Part shown: one piece after another, positions 9,651 through 18,165 of the stretch
Layout: each line of letters begins with the position of its first letter
How positions within the stretch are numbered: position 1 is the stretch's first letter
Translations under genes and position numbers: made by a program
The notes under the pieces: generated by a model
Databases searched by the model: none
Told to the model about the DNA's origin: nothing
What the model saw: only the letters and a program-made list of their open reading frames with translations
NCBI RefSeq assembly: GCF_000222485.1
Contig: NC_015914.1
Location: forward strand, 1,860,001-1,924,000
Reading direction: 5' to 3'
Length of the DNA stretch: 64,000 bases
DNA from: Cyclobacterium marinum DSM 745
GTDB lineage: Bacteria; Bacteroidota; Bacteroidia; Cytophagales; Cyclobacteriaceae

Positions 9651-11336
9651 TTAATGGTTATGGGCTTCTCCGGCTCCTCTAGGGATCCTAATTTCTTGAA
9701 TCATTTCCTGCACATCCTCCGGTGGTGGTGGGGTAAGTTTGGAAACAACATAGCAAACAACAAAATTTATTGCCATTCCTAAGGTTCCAATTCCTTCGGG
9801 CGAAATGCCGAACCACCAATTGTCCATGGTATTGGATTCAGGCTGAATAAATTTAAAATAAATAATATAGGCTAGGGTAAACACAAGTCCGGTTACCATG
9901 CCCGCAATTGCACCCTCTTTATTCATTCGGGTAGAAAATATACCCATAATTATAACAGGAAAAAAGGATGCAGCAGCTAATCCAAAAGCAAAGGCTACAA
10001 CCTCGGCAACAAACCCCGGAGGATTGATACCAAAGTACCCGGCAATTATTACAGCAAATGCTGCAGAAACCCTGGCTATGATTAATTCAGTTTTTTCAGT
10101 CATCTCCGGAACAAAGGTTCTAAATAAATCCCTGGAAACAGAGGTAGAAATAACCAGCAGCAGACCTGCCGCAGTGGACAATGCGGCGGCCATCCCTCCG
10201 GCAGCAACGAGCCCTACTACCCAATTGGGCAAAACGGCAATCTCCGGGGCTGCCAAAACCATGATGTCCTTGTCAATATTAAGTTCATTGGTTTCAGGAT
10301 TAGGGGTATACTGTACTATACCGTCATTGTTTACATCATCAACAGTGATTAGATTGGTTTTTTTCCAATTCTCTACCCATTCAGGCAGTTCATTCACAGG
10401 TTTATCTGCTACGGTATCGATGGCATTGTATATTCCAAATGCAGCAATGGCTGGAGCAGTGGTGTACAGAATGGCAATAAACACCAAAGCATACCCTGCA
10501 GATAACCTTGCGTCTTTTACCCGGGGAACGGTAAAGAACCGTACTATCACATGGGGTAATCCGGCTGTACCAACCATCAGTGCCAAGGTAATGGCAAAAA
10601 TATCAGTCATTGATTTTCTTCCCGCGGTATACTCCTGAAAACCTAGGTCCACTAAAATGCCATCCAGTTTGTCTAACAAATAACTCCCGTCCTGAACTGT
10701 TCCTCCCAAGCCCAATTGCGGGATAGGATTTCCGGTCAACTGAATAGAAATAAATATGGCCGGGACCATAAAGGCAAAAATCAAAACACAATATTGGGCT
10801 ACCTGAGTATAGGTAATACCCTTCATTCCTCCCATTACTGCATAGAAAAACACAATGGTCATTCCTATGTATACGCCGGTTTCTATATCAACCTCTAGGT
10901 ACCTGGAGAAAACTATGCCCACCCCTCGCATCTGTCCGGCCACATAGGTAAAAGAGATAAAGAGTGCGCAAAATACGGCCACCACACGAGCCTTGTTACT
11001 ATAATACCTGTCTCCAACGAAATCAGGGACGGTAAATTTTCCAAATTTTCGAAGATACGGGGCTAGCAACAATGCCAATAGCACGTACCCTCCGGTCCAG
11101 CCCATTAAATAAACGGAACCATCATAGCCGGAGAATGCGATAATTCCGGCCATTGATATAAAGGAAGCAGCTGACATCCAATCGGCCGCAGTAGCCATAC
11201 CATTTGCCAAGGGAGAAACCCCTCCTCCTGCTGTATAAAATTCTTTGGTTGATCCTGCTCTGGTATAGATGGCAATGCCGATATACAGCGCAAAAGACAG
11301 ACCTACCAAAATGTAGGTCCAAGTTAAAATATCCAT
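9651..11336 (-). CDS. Sodium:solute symporter large subunit (VC_2705 type, probable acetate/monocarboxylate)
   Basis: This 561-residue polytopic inner-membrane protein belongs to the solute:sodium symporter family, with about 13 hydrophobic segments. The start MDILTWTYILVGLSFALYIG, the FYTAGGGVSPLANGMATAADW motif region (near residue 33) and SAAGLLLVISTSVSRDL (near 390) are typical of ActP-like and VC_2705 members. It follows a DUF4212 small subunit by 23 bases and precedes acs, so acetate or another short monocarboxylate is the probable substrate. That substrate is inferred from context. A hydrophilic insertion (about 305-360, with DVNNDGIVQY) interrupts the membrane segments, as in this subfamily. 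Confidence 0.88.
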   Translation of the reverse strand: MDILTWTYILVGLSFALYIGIAIYTRAGSTKEFYTAGGGVSPLANGMATAADWMSAASFISMAGIIAFSGYDGSVYLMGWTGGYVLLALLLAPYLRKFGKFTVPDFVGDRYYSNKARVVAVFCALFISFTYVAGQMRGVGIVFSRYLEVDIETGVYIGMTIVFFYAVMGGMKGITYTQVAQYCVLIFAFMVPAIFISIQLTGNPIPQLGLGGTVQDGSYLLDKLDGILVDLGFQEYTAGRKSMTDIFAITLALMVGTAGLPHVIVRFFTVPRVKDARLSAGYALVFIAILYTTAPAIAAFGIYNAIDTVADKPVNELPEWVENWKKTNLITVDDVNNDGIVQYTPNPETNELNIDKDIMVLAAPEIAVLPNWVVGLVAAGGMAAALSTAAGLLLVISTSVSRDLFRTFVPEMTEKTELIIARVSAAFAVIIAGYFGINPPGFVAEVVAFAFGLAAASFFPVIIMGIFSTRMNKEGAIAGMVTGLVFTLAYIIYFKFIQPESNTMDNWWFGISPEGIGTLGMAINFVVCYVVSKLTPPPPEDVQEMIQEIRIPRGAGEAHNH

Positions 11337-11359
11337 AGGTAGGTGATTATTTATAAGGG

Positions 11360-11623
11360 TTACTTTTCATTGACATCAAATTCCTCATCTAGCTTATTCA
11401 TCCGATATACGTAAACGAAAATCAATATAACGAAAGAAAATATAGAGCCCTGCTGTGCAAACCAAAAGCCCAATTTATAGCCACCAATCTTGATAGCATT
11501 GAGCGGTTCAACAAGCAAAATTCCAAAGCCAAAAGAGACAATAAACCAAACCGCAAGAAGAATCAATAAGGTTCTAATATTGCGCTTCCAGTACTTTTGC
11601 ATTTGTTGCTTATGGTTATCCAT
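11360..11623 (-). CDS. DUF4212 symporter small subunit
   Basis: This 87-residue protein has two predicted transmembrane helices (IRTLLILLAVWFIVSFGFGI and GSIFSFVILIFVYVYRM) after a basic start (HKQQMQKYWKRN). It has the length and layout of DUF4212, the putative small subunit paired with VC_2705-type symporters. It is the first gene of the minus-strand acetate unit, 23 bases before the large subunit. Its role in transport or assembly is inferred from constant pairing in the family. Confidence 0.85.
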   Translation of the reverse strand: MDNHKQQMQKYWKRNIRTLLILLAVWFIVSFGFGILLVEPLNAIKIGGYKLGFWFAQQGSIFSFVILIFVYVYRMNKLDEEFDVNEK

Positions 11624-11793
11624 GGGTAAGTATGTTTGAGTTTATTTGGTAAAAACAATCCTGAAATTATTTAAAAATTCCGTAACTATCAGCAAGAATC
11701 CGTTAATCTATCAAAAAAAAGACAGTTTCGGTATCTGCAATAGATGATTGGTTAAAATGGTAGAATAAAATAAGCATGAATTTATGAAAATTT

Positions 11794-12315
11794 CTATTGA
11801 TCTAAAGACTTTTCAATAAAATCAATGGCTGCCTTCAAGCGGGCTTCTTCTCCTCCACGAATCGTTTTCCACGGCAAACCTGAGGTACGAACCTCATTTT
11901 CATAAACCTGCATAAAATACGCCCGCATGGCCGGATCAGCATGTTCACGTTGGGGGTCTTCCATCCAAGGAATGTCTATTGCAGTGAGCAGGTAAAGCGC
12001 ATATTCTCTTCGTTCAATTTGCTCTTTTATCCAATCGTGGGTTTGATTAAACTTATACTCGCTCCACACCTTGATCACTCGAAGGTCTGTATCACAAAAC
12101 AATTTACTTCCCGCTTTCTCAGCCTGATCTTCTTCTAGTTTTACCTGCCCCTTGGCTATGGCCAGTAAATCAGCATATGTATAAGGTCTGTCCAAGTGGT
12201 CAATATACTCTCTGGCGTATTCTCTTACCCAAGGTTCATTGTAATGGTGTGCCAATTGCTGGCTTAAAGTGCTTTTCCCTGTAGACTCCGGGCCTATGAT
12301 TACAATTTTATGCAT
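11794..12315 (-). CDS. NadR-like AAA ATPase, probable nicotinamide-riboside kinase
   Basis: This 173-residue cytoplasmic protein opens with a P-loop, KIVIIGPESTGKSTLSQQLA, followed by REYAREYIDHLDRPYTYADL. That is the pattern of the NadR C-terminal ribosylnicotinamide kinase domain. The DNA-binding and adenylyltransferase domains of NadR are absent. Its ATG overlaps the pnuC stop by one base (TAATG), so translation is probably coupled. Together the two genes would import nicotinamide riboside and trap it by phosphorylation. The kinase specificity is inferred from the partner and from family knowledge. Confidence 0.82.
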   Translation of the reverse strand: MHKIVIIGPESTGKSTLSQQLAHHYNEPWVREYAREYIDHLDRPYTYADLLAIAKGQVKLEEDQAEKAGSKLFCDTDLRVIKVWSEYKFNQTHDWIKEQIERREYALYLLTAIDIPWMEDPQREHADPAMRAYFMQVYENEVRTSGLPWKTIRGGEEARLKAAIDFIEKSLDQ

Positions 12316-12932
12316 TAGCCTTTAGCATATTTTTTGGCAGCATTTATCCAGGTTATCAAGCCTATCACAGCTAAAACAGTAAAAACAAAAAACTGAAAAG
12401 AAGTAAGCACCAATCCCTTGTAGAAATATAAAGGAACCGAAACCAGGTCAGTAACAATCCAAGCAATCCAGTTTTCTACCTTCTTCTTTGCCATCAACCA
12501 CATACCTACAAATGCTGTGGAAGTAGTAAATGAATCCCAAATTGGCACATCACTGTCTGTAAAATTGGTCAACACAAAAAACAAGCTAAGATACGACAAT
12601 GCCCATAAGGCCAAGGACTGTAATACTCCCGTTTTGCTCAGCCAGGTGATGGGGACAATTGCTTTTCCGGGTTTTGGATTGGACCAAACATACCAGCCAT
12701 AAATGGACATGGAAAAATAATAGGCATTGATGCCCATGTCAGCATAAAGTTTTACTTGCCAACAAATCCAAACATAGATCAAGGTACCGATAATTCCTGT
12801 AGGGAAAACCAATAAATTTTCCTTCATCGAATAAAATACTGAACTTAGCCCAAACACAACGGCAATGCCTTCCAGCCAAGTCATAGCTGCTATACCATTT
12901 TCAAAACCATCTTTTATATATTGCCAATCCAC
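12315..12932 (-). CDS. pnuC: PnuC-type nicotinamide riboside transporter
   Basis: This polytopic inner-membrane protein has about seven hydrophobic segments. It carries the PnuC signatures WLEGIAVVFGLSSVFYSMKE, YADMGINAYYFSMSIYGWYVW and, near the end, ENWIAWIVTDLVSVPLYFYK. It imports nicotinamide riboside for NAD synthesis. The open frame extends to a TTG at 12977, but that TTG and the following codons lie inside the hairpin and T-run of the upstream terminator. A GTG at 12932 (before DWQYIKDGF) or an ATG at 12884 (MTWLEG) is therefore more plausible; I chose 12932. The gene is coupled to the NadR-like kinase downstream. Confidence 0.8.
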   Translation of the reverse strand: MDWQYIKDGFENGIAAMTWLEGIAVVFGLSSVFYSMKENLLVFPTGIIGTLIYVWICWQVKLYADMGINAYYFSMSIYGWYVWSNPKPGKAIVPITWLSKTGVLQSLALWALSYLSLFFVLTNFTDSDVPIWDSFTTSTAFVGMWLMAKKKVENWIAWIVTDLVSVPLYFYKGLVLTSFQFFVFTVLAVIGLITWINAAKKYAKG

Positions 12933-12957
12933 GGCCCGAAATTGCGATATATTTTTA

Positions 12958-13005
12958 ACAAAAAAAATCAGCACCAAAGTTTATGCAAAACTCCGGTGCT
13001 GATTT
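12958..13005 (-). terminator. Intrinsic terminator of the GMC oxidoreductase gene
   Basis: Perfect 11-base arms (AAATCAGCACC / GGTGCTGATTT) separated by 19 bases sit 22 bases past the oxidoreductase stop. Read on the minus strand, they are followed by a run of eight or more T. This is a canonical rho-independent terminator. It also argues against the TTG start of pnuC, which would fall in the 3' arm. Confidence 0.85.
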
Positions 13006-13027
13006 ACTTATCCCTACTACAGCCTTA

Positions 13028-14770
13028 TTAGCCTATATTTTTCTTTTTAAGCTGATCTACGATGTACTCAGATGTTCTGATAGAGAGTGCCAAAATCGTC
13101 CAAGTTGGGTTCTTATCTGCTTGAGAGACAAATGGCCCAGCATCCACCACAAACAAATTGTCACATTCATGTGCCTGAGAATATTTGTTCAAAACAGAAG
13201 TTTTGGGATCATTGCCCATTCTGGTAGTTCCTACCTCATGAATAATTCTTCCGGGAGCTTCTAAACCGTACTTGGTGTCGGCACCGGGTTTTTTACCCAT
13301 TACTGTAGCCCCCATAGAATCAAACATTTCCTCAAAGGTTTCCTGCATATGCTTGGCCTGTTTCACTTCATAATCCGTCCAGTTGTAATTGAATCGCAGT
13401 ACAGGTATACCATACTTATCCACCACAGTTGGATCTATTTCGCAATAATTATCATATTGAGGAACAGATTCTCCTCTGCCTGCAATCCCCACAGTAGCAC
13501 CATATATATTTCTAATGTCTTTTTTCAACCCTGCACCATAGCCTCCATTGGGCCTAGGTTTGCCAAACTCATCCTGCATGTATTTACGCATGGATTCCAT
13601 ACCAAATCCAAAACCATAGTTAGGTTGACGCATGCCTCCTCCAAATTCAAGGTGGTAGCCTCTTGGGAAGTCTAATTTCTTATTGTCAAGCCACCATGGA
13701 GTATACACATGAAGGGAACCTACGCCATCTTCATTGTACTTATCTCTAGCGATAAAATCTGTCATCAAAGCAGACCTACTGGCGCCTGTGGAATCATGCA
13801 AGTACCTGCCAAGGGTACCACTGCTATTGGATAGCCCATTTGGATGCTGGGTAGAAGCAGAATTCATCATAATTCTGGCTGTTTCTCCTGCTGAAGCACC
13901 CAATACAACCACCCTTGCTTTAAGTTTGTATTCTTTCATATCCACCTTACTAACATAGGATACGCCCGTAGCATCTCCTTTGTCATTGGTGGTTACCTTA
14001 CGCACCATGGCATAAGTATACAAGTCTACATTTCCTTTTTTGATGGCAGGTTTAACCAATACCGTACCCGCAGAAAAATCACCATATACCTGGCAACCCC
14101 TGTTACACTGCGCACAGAAGAAACAGGCGCCTCTTTCATTATTTACCGGTCGGGTCAAAACTGATACCCGAGAAGGAATTACGGGAAGATTTATTTTTTT
14201 ACCTGCCTTAGTAAAAGCAGCTTCATGCAATCTGGGTTTTGGCGGTGGTAAGAAATTGCCATCAGGCTCATTTCGCATACCTTCTTTAGAGCCAAAGACG
14301 CCAACAATTTTATCAACCCTGTCATAGAATGGCTTTACATCTTCATAGCCTATGGGCCAATCATCCCCTAAGCCATCAATACTTCTTCTCTTAAAATCAT
14401 CCGGTCCAAAGCGTAGAGAAATTCTTCCCCAGTGATTGGTTCTTCCTCCTACCATTCTGGAACGAAACCAATCAAACTCAGTACCATCTTTTCTGGTATA
14501 TGGCTCGCCATCAATTTCCCAACCACCATAGGCTGCATCAAAATCTCCAAAAGCCCGCACAGTATTGGCACCTCGTCTTGGTGATTCCCAAGGAAATCTT
14601 AATTGCGTTCTGTATTCTTCCATTGCAGGATCAAAATCACTTCCTGCCTCTACCACTGCAACGCTTAGTCCGGATTCTGAGAGAATTTTACTTGCCATTC
14701 CGCCTCCGGCGCCGGAACCTACAATGATCACATCATAGGTGTCCATGGATGATTTTATTTCAAAGCTCAT
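13028..14770 (-). CDS. GMC-family FAD-dependent oxidoreductase
   Basis: This 580-residue protein has the FAD-binding Rossmann motif YDVIIVGSGAGGGMASKIL (residues 12-30) and the GMC segment MVGGRTNHWGRISLRFG (near 106). The C-terminal substrate domain carries the catalytic His in HEVGTTRMG (near 510) and the Asn in DKNPTWTILALS (near 557). A Cys cluster CFFCAQCNRGC (near 216) resembles that of membrane-linked sugar or polyol dehydrogenases of the gluconate 2-dehydrogenase large-subunit type. No signal peptide is visible and no gamma or cytochrome subunit is adjacent. It probably oxidises a sugar or alcohol; the substrate is unknown. It is divergent from the sugar-acid dehydratase gene. Confidence 0.87.
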   Translation of the reverse strand: MSFEIKSSMDTYDVIIVGSGAGGGMASKILSESGLSVAVVEAGSDFDPAMEEYRTQLRFPWESPRRGANTVRAFGDFDAAYGGWEIDGEPYTRKDGTEFDWFRSRMVGGRTNHWGRISLRFGPDDFKRRSIDGLGDDWPIGYEDVKPFYDRVDKIVGVFGSKEGMRNEPDGNFLPPPKPRLHEAAFTKAGKKINLPVIPSRVSVLTRPVNNERGACFFCAQCNRGCQVYGDFSAGTVLVKPAIKKGNVDLYTYAMVRKVTTNDKGDATGVSYVSKVDMKEYKLKARVVVLGASAGETARIMMNSASTQHPNGLSNSSGTLGRYLHDSTGASRSALMTDFIARDKYNEDGVGSLHVYTPWWLDNKKLDFPRGYHLEFGGGMRQPNYGFGFGMESMRKYMQDEFGKPRPNGGYGAGLKKDIRNIYGATVGIAGRGESVPQYDNYCEIDPTVVDKYGIPVLRFNYNWTDYEVKQAKHMQETFEEMFDSMGATVMGKKPGADTKYGLEAPGRIIHEVGTTRMGNDPKTSVLNKYSQAHECDNLFVVDAGPFVSQADKNPTWTILALSIRTSEYIVDQLKKKNIG

Positions 14771-15160
14771 TGATGATTATTTTGAGTTTATTTTTAATTG
14801 ACCTCCCAAAATAGGAGTTTAAAGCTAATTATTCACCATTTTCAAAATCAACTAAAGGCTGATTTCTCAATAAAATGCCGGTAATACCAAATATTATTTG
14901 TCATTAACCTAATAAACATACCCTATTCATGAATATTAAGTTAATTCTCTTGCCATTACCGACGAATATTTTTAATAAAAATTTTGCAAAAGAATCTGCT
15001 TACTTAAAGATTCATTGATTGTCGGCTGCCGTAATGGTTTTTAGATGTTTAAAATTTTATTTTGCCCAAACATTTACTATCCTTATACTTTGAATGGATC
15101 GAAAAGTACTACCCTTGCCGGGTTGTACACTTTTTAGCAAAAAATTAATATAACCCAAAA
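14771..15160. promoter_or_regulatory. Divergent control region with three spaced GTAAT-type sites
   Basis: This 390-base AT-rich gap separates the divergent oxidoreductase and dehydratase genes. Three related motifs occur: GCCGGTAATACC at 14877-14888, its inverse GCCATTACCGAC at 14952-14963, and GCTGCCGTAATGG at 15025-15037. They lie about 75 bases apart and could be operators. A TTATACTTTG at about 15085-15095 resembles, but does not match, the TAnnTTTG promoter element. No gene is visible in the gap. Confidence 0.35.
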
Positions 15161-16876
15161 ATGAATAAAAAGGAAAGAAGAAGCCAAGGCTGGTTTGGGA
15201 AAACTGGCAAGGATGGTTTGATTTACAGATCATGGTTTAAGAAACAAGGCATCCCAACCCACGAATTGGGAGGCAAACCAATCATTGGCATTTGTAATAC
15301 TTGGTCTGAATTAACACCCTGTAATTCTCATTTTAGGGAATTGGCAGAATTTGTTAAAAAAGGCATTTTGGAAGCGGGAGGTTACCCTGTAGAGTTTCCG
15401 GTGATGTCATTGGGTGAAACCGTTATGAAACCAACCGCCATGCTGTACAGAAACCTGGCCAGCATGGATACAGAAGAGTCTATTCGCGCCAATCCACTGG
15501 ATGGGGTTGTCTTGCTTTGCGGCTGTGACAAAACCACCCCATCTCTAGTGATGGGAGCGGCAAGTGTAAACTTGCCCACGATTGTGGTTTCCGGAGGGCC
15601 AATGCTTACAGGAAGGTATAGAGGCAAAGAAATCAGTACCAGTGATATCTGGAGATTTAGCGAAAGTGCCCGTTCAGGAGAAATCAATCAAGCGGAGCTT
15701 TATATCGCTGAATCAGGTTTATGCCGAAGTGATGGGCATTGCGGTGTAATGGGTACTGCATCCACTATGGCTTGTATGGTAGAATCCCTAGGCTTGTCAC
15801 TTCCCGGAAACGCGGCTATTCCTGCTCCGGATACAGGCAGAAAAGTAATGGCACATATGTCTGGGATGGAAATCGTGAAAATGGTCGAAAATGACCTGAA
15901 GATGTCTGATATCCTGACCAGAGAGGCCTTTGAAAATGCCATCATGGTCAATGCCGCCATTGGTGGTTCCACCAACTTTGTCATCCACTTATTGGCCATT
16001 GCAGGTAGGATGGGAATCAATCTGGATTTAGAAGATTTTGACAAATACTCCGCCGATATCCCCCTTTTGGCTAATCTTCAGCCTTCAGGAAAATATTTTA
16101 TGGAGGATTTTTATTATGCGGGAGGTTTGCCACCCGTTATTCGCCAGCTAAAAGACCGCCTGCACAATGAGGCCATGACTGTGACAGGTCAAGGCATTGG
16201 CAAGAACAATGAAAAATTTGAAAATTATAATAAAGAGGTTATTGCGGCCATTGATGAACCTTTCAATCCTTTGTCAGGAATAGTGGTACTCAAAGGCAAC
16301 CTTTGCGAAACAGGTTCAATTATCAAGCCTTCGGCTGCCAGCCCGGAATTAATGAAGCATACAGGCAAGGCTGTGGTTTTTGAGGACATCGATGATTACA
16401 AAAACAAAATCGATGACCCCGACTTGGATATTGACGAAAATTCGATCATGGTGCTTAAAAATGTTGGGCCAAAAGGCTATCCGGGAATGCCTGAAGTAGG
16501 CAATATGGGCCTTCCTCCAAAAGTACTAGCCAAAGGCATCAAGGACATGGTCAGAATTTCTGATGGAAGAATGAGTGGTACAGGGTTTGGAACGGTCATC
16601 CTGCATGCCACTCCTGAAGCAGCAGAAGGAGGGAACTTTGCAGTTGTGCAAACAGGTGATGAAATAGAGCTTGATGTAGAAGCCCGTAAGCTTAACTTAT
16701 TGGTATCAGATGAAGAACTCGCCAAAAGGAAAACCGCTTGGAAAAAACCGGTCAGCCCTACAGAAAGAGGTTATGTGAGCCTGTATGTAAAAACTGTGGA
16801 ACAAGCCAATCTTGGAGCAGATTTGGATTTTCTAAAAGGCAATTCAGGTAGTGAGGTGACCAAAGACTCCCATTAA
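15161..16876 (+). CDS. IlvD/Edd-family sugar-acid dehydratase
   Basis: This 571-residue Fe-S dehydratase removes water from a dihydroxy acid to give a 2-keto-3-deoxy acid. The cluster cysteines are recognisable: Cys54 in LTPCNSH, Cys122 in CGCDKTTPS and Cys193 in GHCGVMGTASTM. The N-terminus (WFGKTGKDGLIYRSWFKKQG) and the length fit the pentonate/aldonate branch (L-arabinonate, D-xylonate, D-fuconate type) rather than the branched-chain amino-acid DHAD. It is followed 64 bases downstream by an SDR dehydrogenase, suggesting an oxidative (non-phosphorylating) sugar route. Which sugar acid is used cannot be read. Confidence 0.88.
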   Translation: MNKKERRSQGWFGKTGKDGLIYRSWFKKQGIPTHELGGKPIIGICNTWSELTPCNSHFRELAEFVKKGILEAGGYPVEFPVMSLGETVMKPTAMLYRNLASMDTEESIRANPLDGVVLLCGCDKTTPSLVMGAASVNLPTIVVSGGPMLTGRYRGKEISTSDIWRFSESARSGEINQAELYIAESGLCRSDGHCGVMGTASTMACMVESLGLSLPGNAAIPAPDTGRKVMAHMSGMEIVKMVENDLKMSDILTREAFENAIMVNAAIGGSTNFVIHLLAIAGRMGINLDLEDFDKYSADIPLLANLQPSGKYFMEDFYYAGGLPPVIRQLKDRLHNEAMTVTGQGIGKNNEKFENYNKEVIAAIDEPFNPLSGIVVLKGNLCETGSIIKPSAASPELMKHTGKAVVFEDIDDYKNKIDDPDLDIDENSIMVLKNVGPKGYPGMPEVGNMGLPPKVLAKGIKDMVRISDGRMSGTGFGTVILHATPEAAEGGNFAVVQTGDEIELDVEARKLNLLVSDEELAKRKTAWKKPVSPTERGYVSLYVKTVEQANLGADLDFLKGNSGSEVTKDSH

Positions 16877-16889
16877 GAGATGTCCATTC

Positions 16890-16919
16890 TTACCGGAAAG
16901 CAAGGTTGTTTTCCGGTAA
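16890..16919 (+). terminator. Short hairpin between the dehydratase and SDR genes
   Basis: Ten-base arms (TTACCGGAAA / TTTCCGGTAA) with a 10-base loop lie 13 bases past the dehydratase stop. No T-run follows, so it may be an attenuator or mRNA-end stabiliser inside an operon. Confidence 0.4.
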
Positions 16920-16940
16920 CTTTAAAATTCTATTAAAGAA

Positions 16941-17717
16941 ATGAATAAAACCAAATCGGAAACTGCTCCGGTAGCTTTGATTACAGGTGCCGGTGTAGGC
17001 ATAGGTTTTGAAATTGCTTTTTTGCTGGCCTCCAAAGGGTATAAAGTCATGTTAAATGACCTGGATGAAACCGCCACTTTAAAAGCTTGTGAGAAGATCA
17101 ACAACAGTTTTCCCCAATCCTGCCAAGGCATTTCCGGAGATGTTTCTGATACCCGTTTTATAGAAAGAATGGTGCAACAGACTGTGGAAATTTATGGTGG
17201 CATAGACGTGGCCGTGGCGAATGCAGGCATCACCGTTTTTGGCGATTTCCTGACTTACCAAGAGGCGGATTTCCTCAAAGTCATGCAACTTAACCTGGCC
17301 GGCAGTTTTTTCCTCGCCCAACAGGTATCCCTGCAAATGATTAAGCAGCAGAGAGGAGGAAGCCTGTTATTTATGTCTTCAGTCACCGGCCACCAGGCCC
17401 ATAAAAATCTGGCAGCCTATGGCATGAGCAAAGCCGCTTTAGAAATGCTTGCCAAAACTTTGGTGGTAGAACTTTCTCCTTATAAAATCAATGTAAATGC
17501 CGTGGCTCCTGGCGCCACCATGACTGAGCGTACAGCGTCGGAGGAAGGCTATGAAAAAACCTGGTCTGAAATAACCCCCATGGGAAGGCCTGCCTATCCC
17601 AAAGATATTGCAGAGGCTGTGGCTTTTTTGGTCTCCCCGGCAGCAAGGCATATTACGGGACAAAGTCTGGTTATCGATGGCGGTTGGACTTCTACGAGTC
17701 CTTCGCCTTATCGTTAG
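16941..17717 (+). CDS. SDR-family sugar/alcohol dehydrogenase
   Basis: This 258-residue classical short-chain dehydrogenase has the nucleotide-binding motif TGAGVGIGFEIA (near residue 15), NAG at NAGITVFG (near 93) and SSVTG (catalytic Ser near 141). It also has YGMSK (catalytic Tyr and Lys, near 155) and the C-terminal GQSLVIDGGWTS. An Asp-rich LNDLDE after the second beta strand suggests NAD over NADP. It is co-directional with the sugar-acid dehydratase, so a sugar dehydrogenase role upstream of it is plausible but inferred. A strong hairpin follows the stop. Confidence 0.87.
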   Translation: MNKTKSETAPVALITGAGVGIGFEIAFLLASKGYKVMLNDLDETATLKACEKINNSFPQSCQGISGDVSDTRFIERMVQQTVEIYGGIDVAVANAGITVFGDFLTYQEADFLKVMQLNLAGSFFLAQQVSLQMIKQQRGGSLLFMSSVTGHQAHKNLAAYGMSKAALEMLAKTLVVELSPYKINVNAVAPGATMTERTASEEGYEKTWSEITPMGRPAYPKDIAEAVAFLVSPAARHITGQSLVIDGGWTSTSPSPYR

Positions 17718-17732
17718 GGGATAATAAATTAA

Positions 17733-17773
17733 TAGAAGACCTATAAGGTTTTAAAAACCTTATAGGTCTTCTA
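17733..17773 (+). terminator. Strong bidirectional terminator after the SDR gene
   Basis: A nearly continuous palindrome (TAGAAGACCTATAAGGTTTT with its reverse complement, minimal loop) lies 15 bases past the SDR stop, with an A-run on the right. It should fold into a stem of about 19 pairs. It marks the boundary with the accessory region that follows. Confidence 0.75.
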
Positions 17774-17789
17774 TAAAAAAGTAACAACA

Positions 17790-18155
17790 ATGAAAGGGTT
17801 AGTGAAATTTGAACCGAGCAGCTACTATCATGTGATAAACCATACGGTAGGTAGCGAAAACCTTTTCAGATGTCTGTGTTACTGTCTAATGCCCAATCAC
17901 ATTCATTTTTTAATTAGAACGATCGATGAAGAAGCTCCTCTAAAACATCCAAAATTTAAGGATGACTTTCATAAGTTGGTCATGCAGGAATTGAGCAATC
18001 TATTAAATGCCTATACAAAAGCTTACAATAAAAAATACGAACGTAGGGGAGCACTTTGGATAGACTTTACGAAGCGATTTCAGCACGTAATAGATTGTCT
18101 ATTGCATATTTCGGGTTCAAACAACTTTCCACCGCCAAGCCTTGCTCAGCAATAA
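17790..18155 (+). pseudogene. Remnant of a Y1 (REP-associated type) transposase
   Basis: The open frame encodes 121 residues. The core YCLMPNHIHFLIRTIDE has the HxH metal motif of Y1_Tnp (HUH) transposases of the IS200/REP-associated class, followed by KAYNKKYERRGALWIDFTKRF, matching the family's Tyr-containing region. Between the N-terminus (SSYYHVINHTVGSENLF) and the HUH motif the usual stretch of about 40 residues is missing. The C-terminus is also lost (VIDCLLHISGSNN replaces the expected IHxNPv segment). The internal deletion and truncation make it a dead element. It abuts the next gene, whose start lies 11 bases past its stop. Confidence 0.75.
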
Positions 18156-18165
18156 ACAAAACCCT

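Noticed and set aside
9898..10638. Plus-strand open frame of 246 codons inside the symporter gene
   Set aside because: It is antisense to a clear SSS-family symporter, and its Ala/Thr/Ile-rich translation is what the complement of membrane-helix codons gives.
12933..12977. Extended N-terminus for PnuC from the TTG at 12977
   Set aside because: The codons coincide with the 3' arm and T-run of a strong terminator, so the first plausible starts are at 12932 or 12884.
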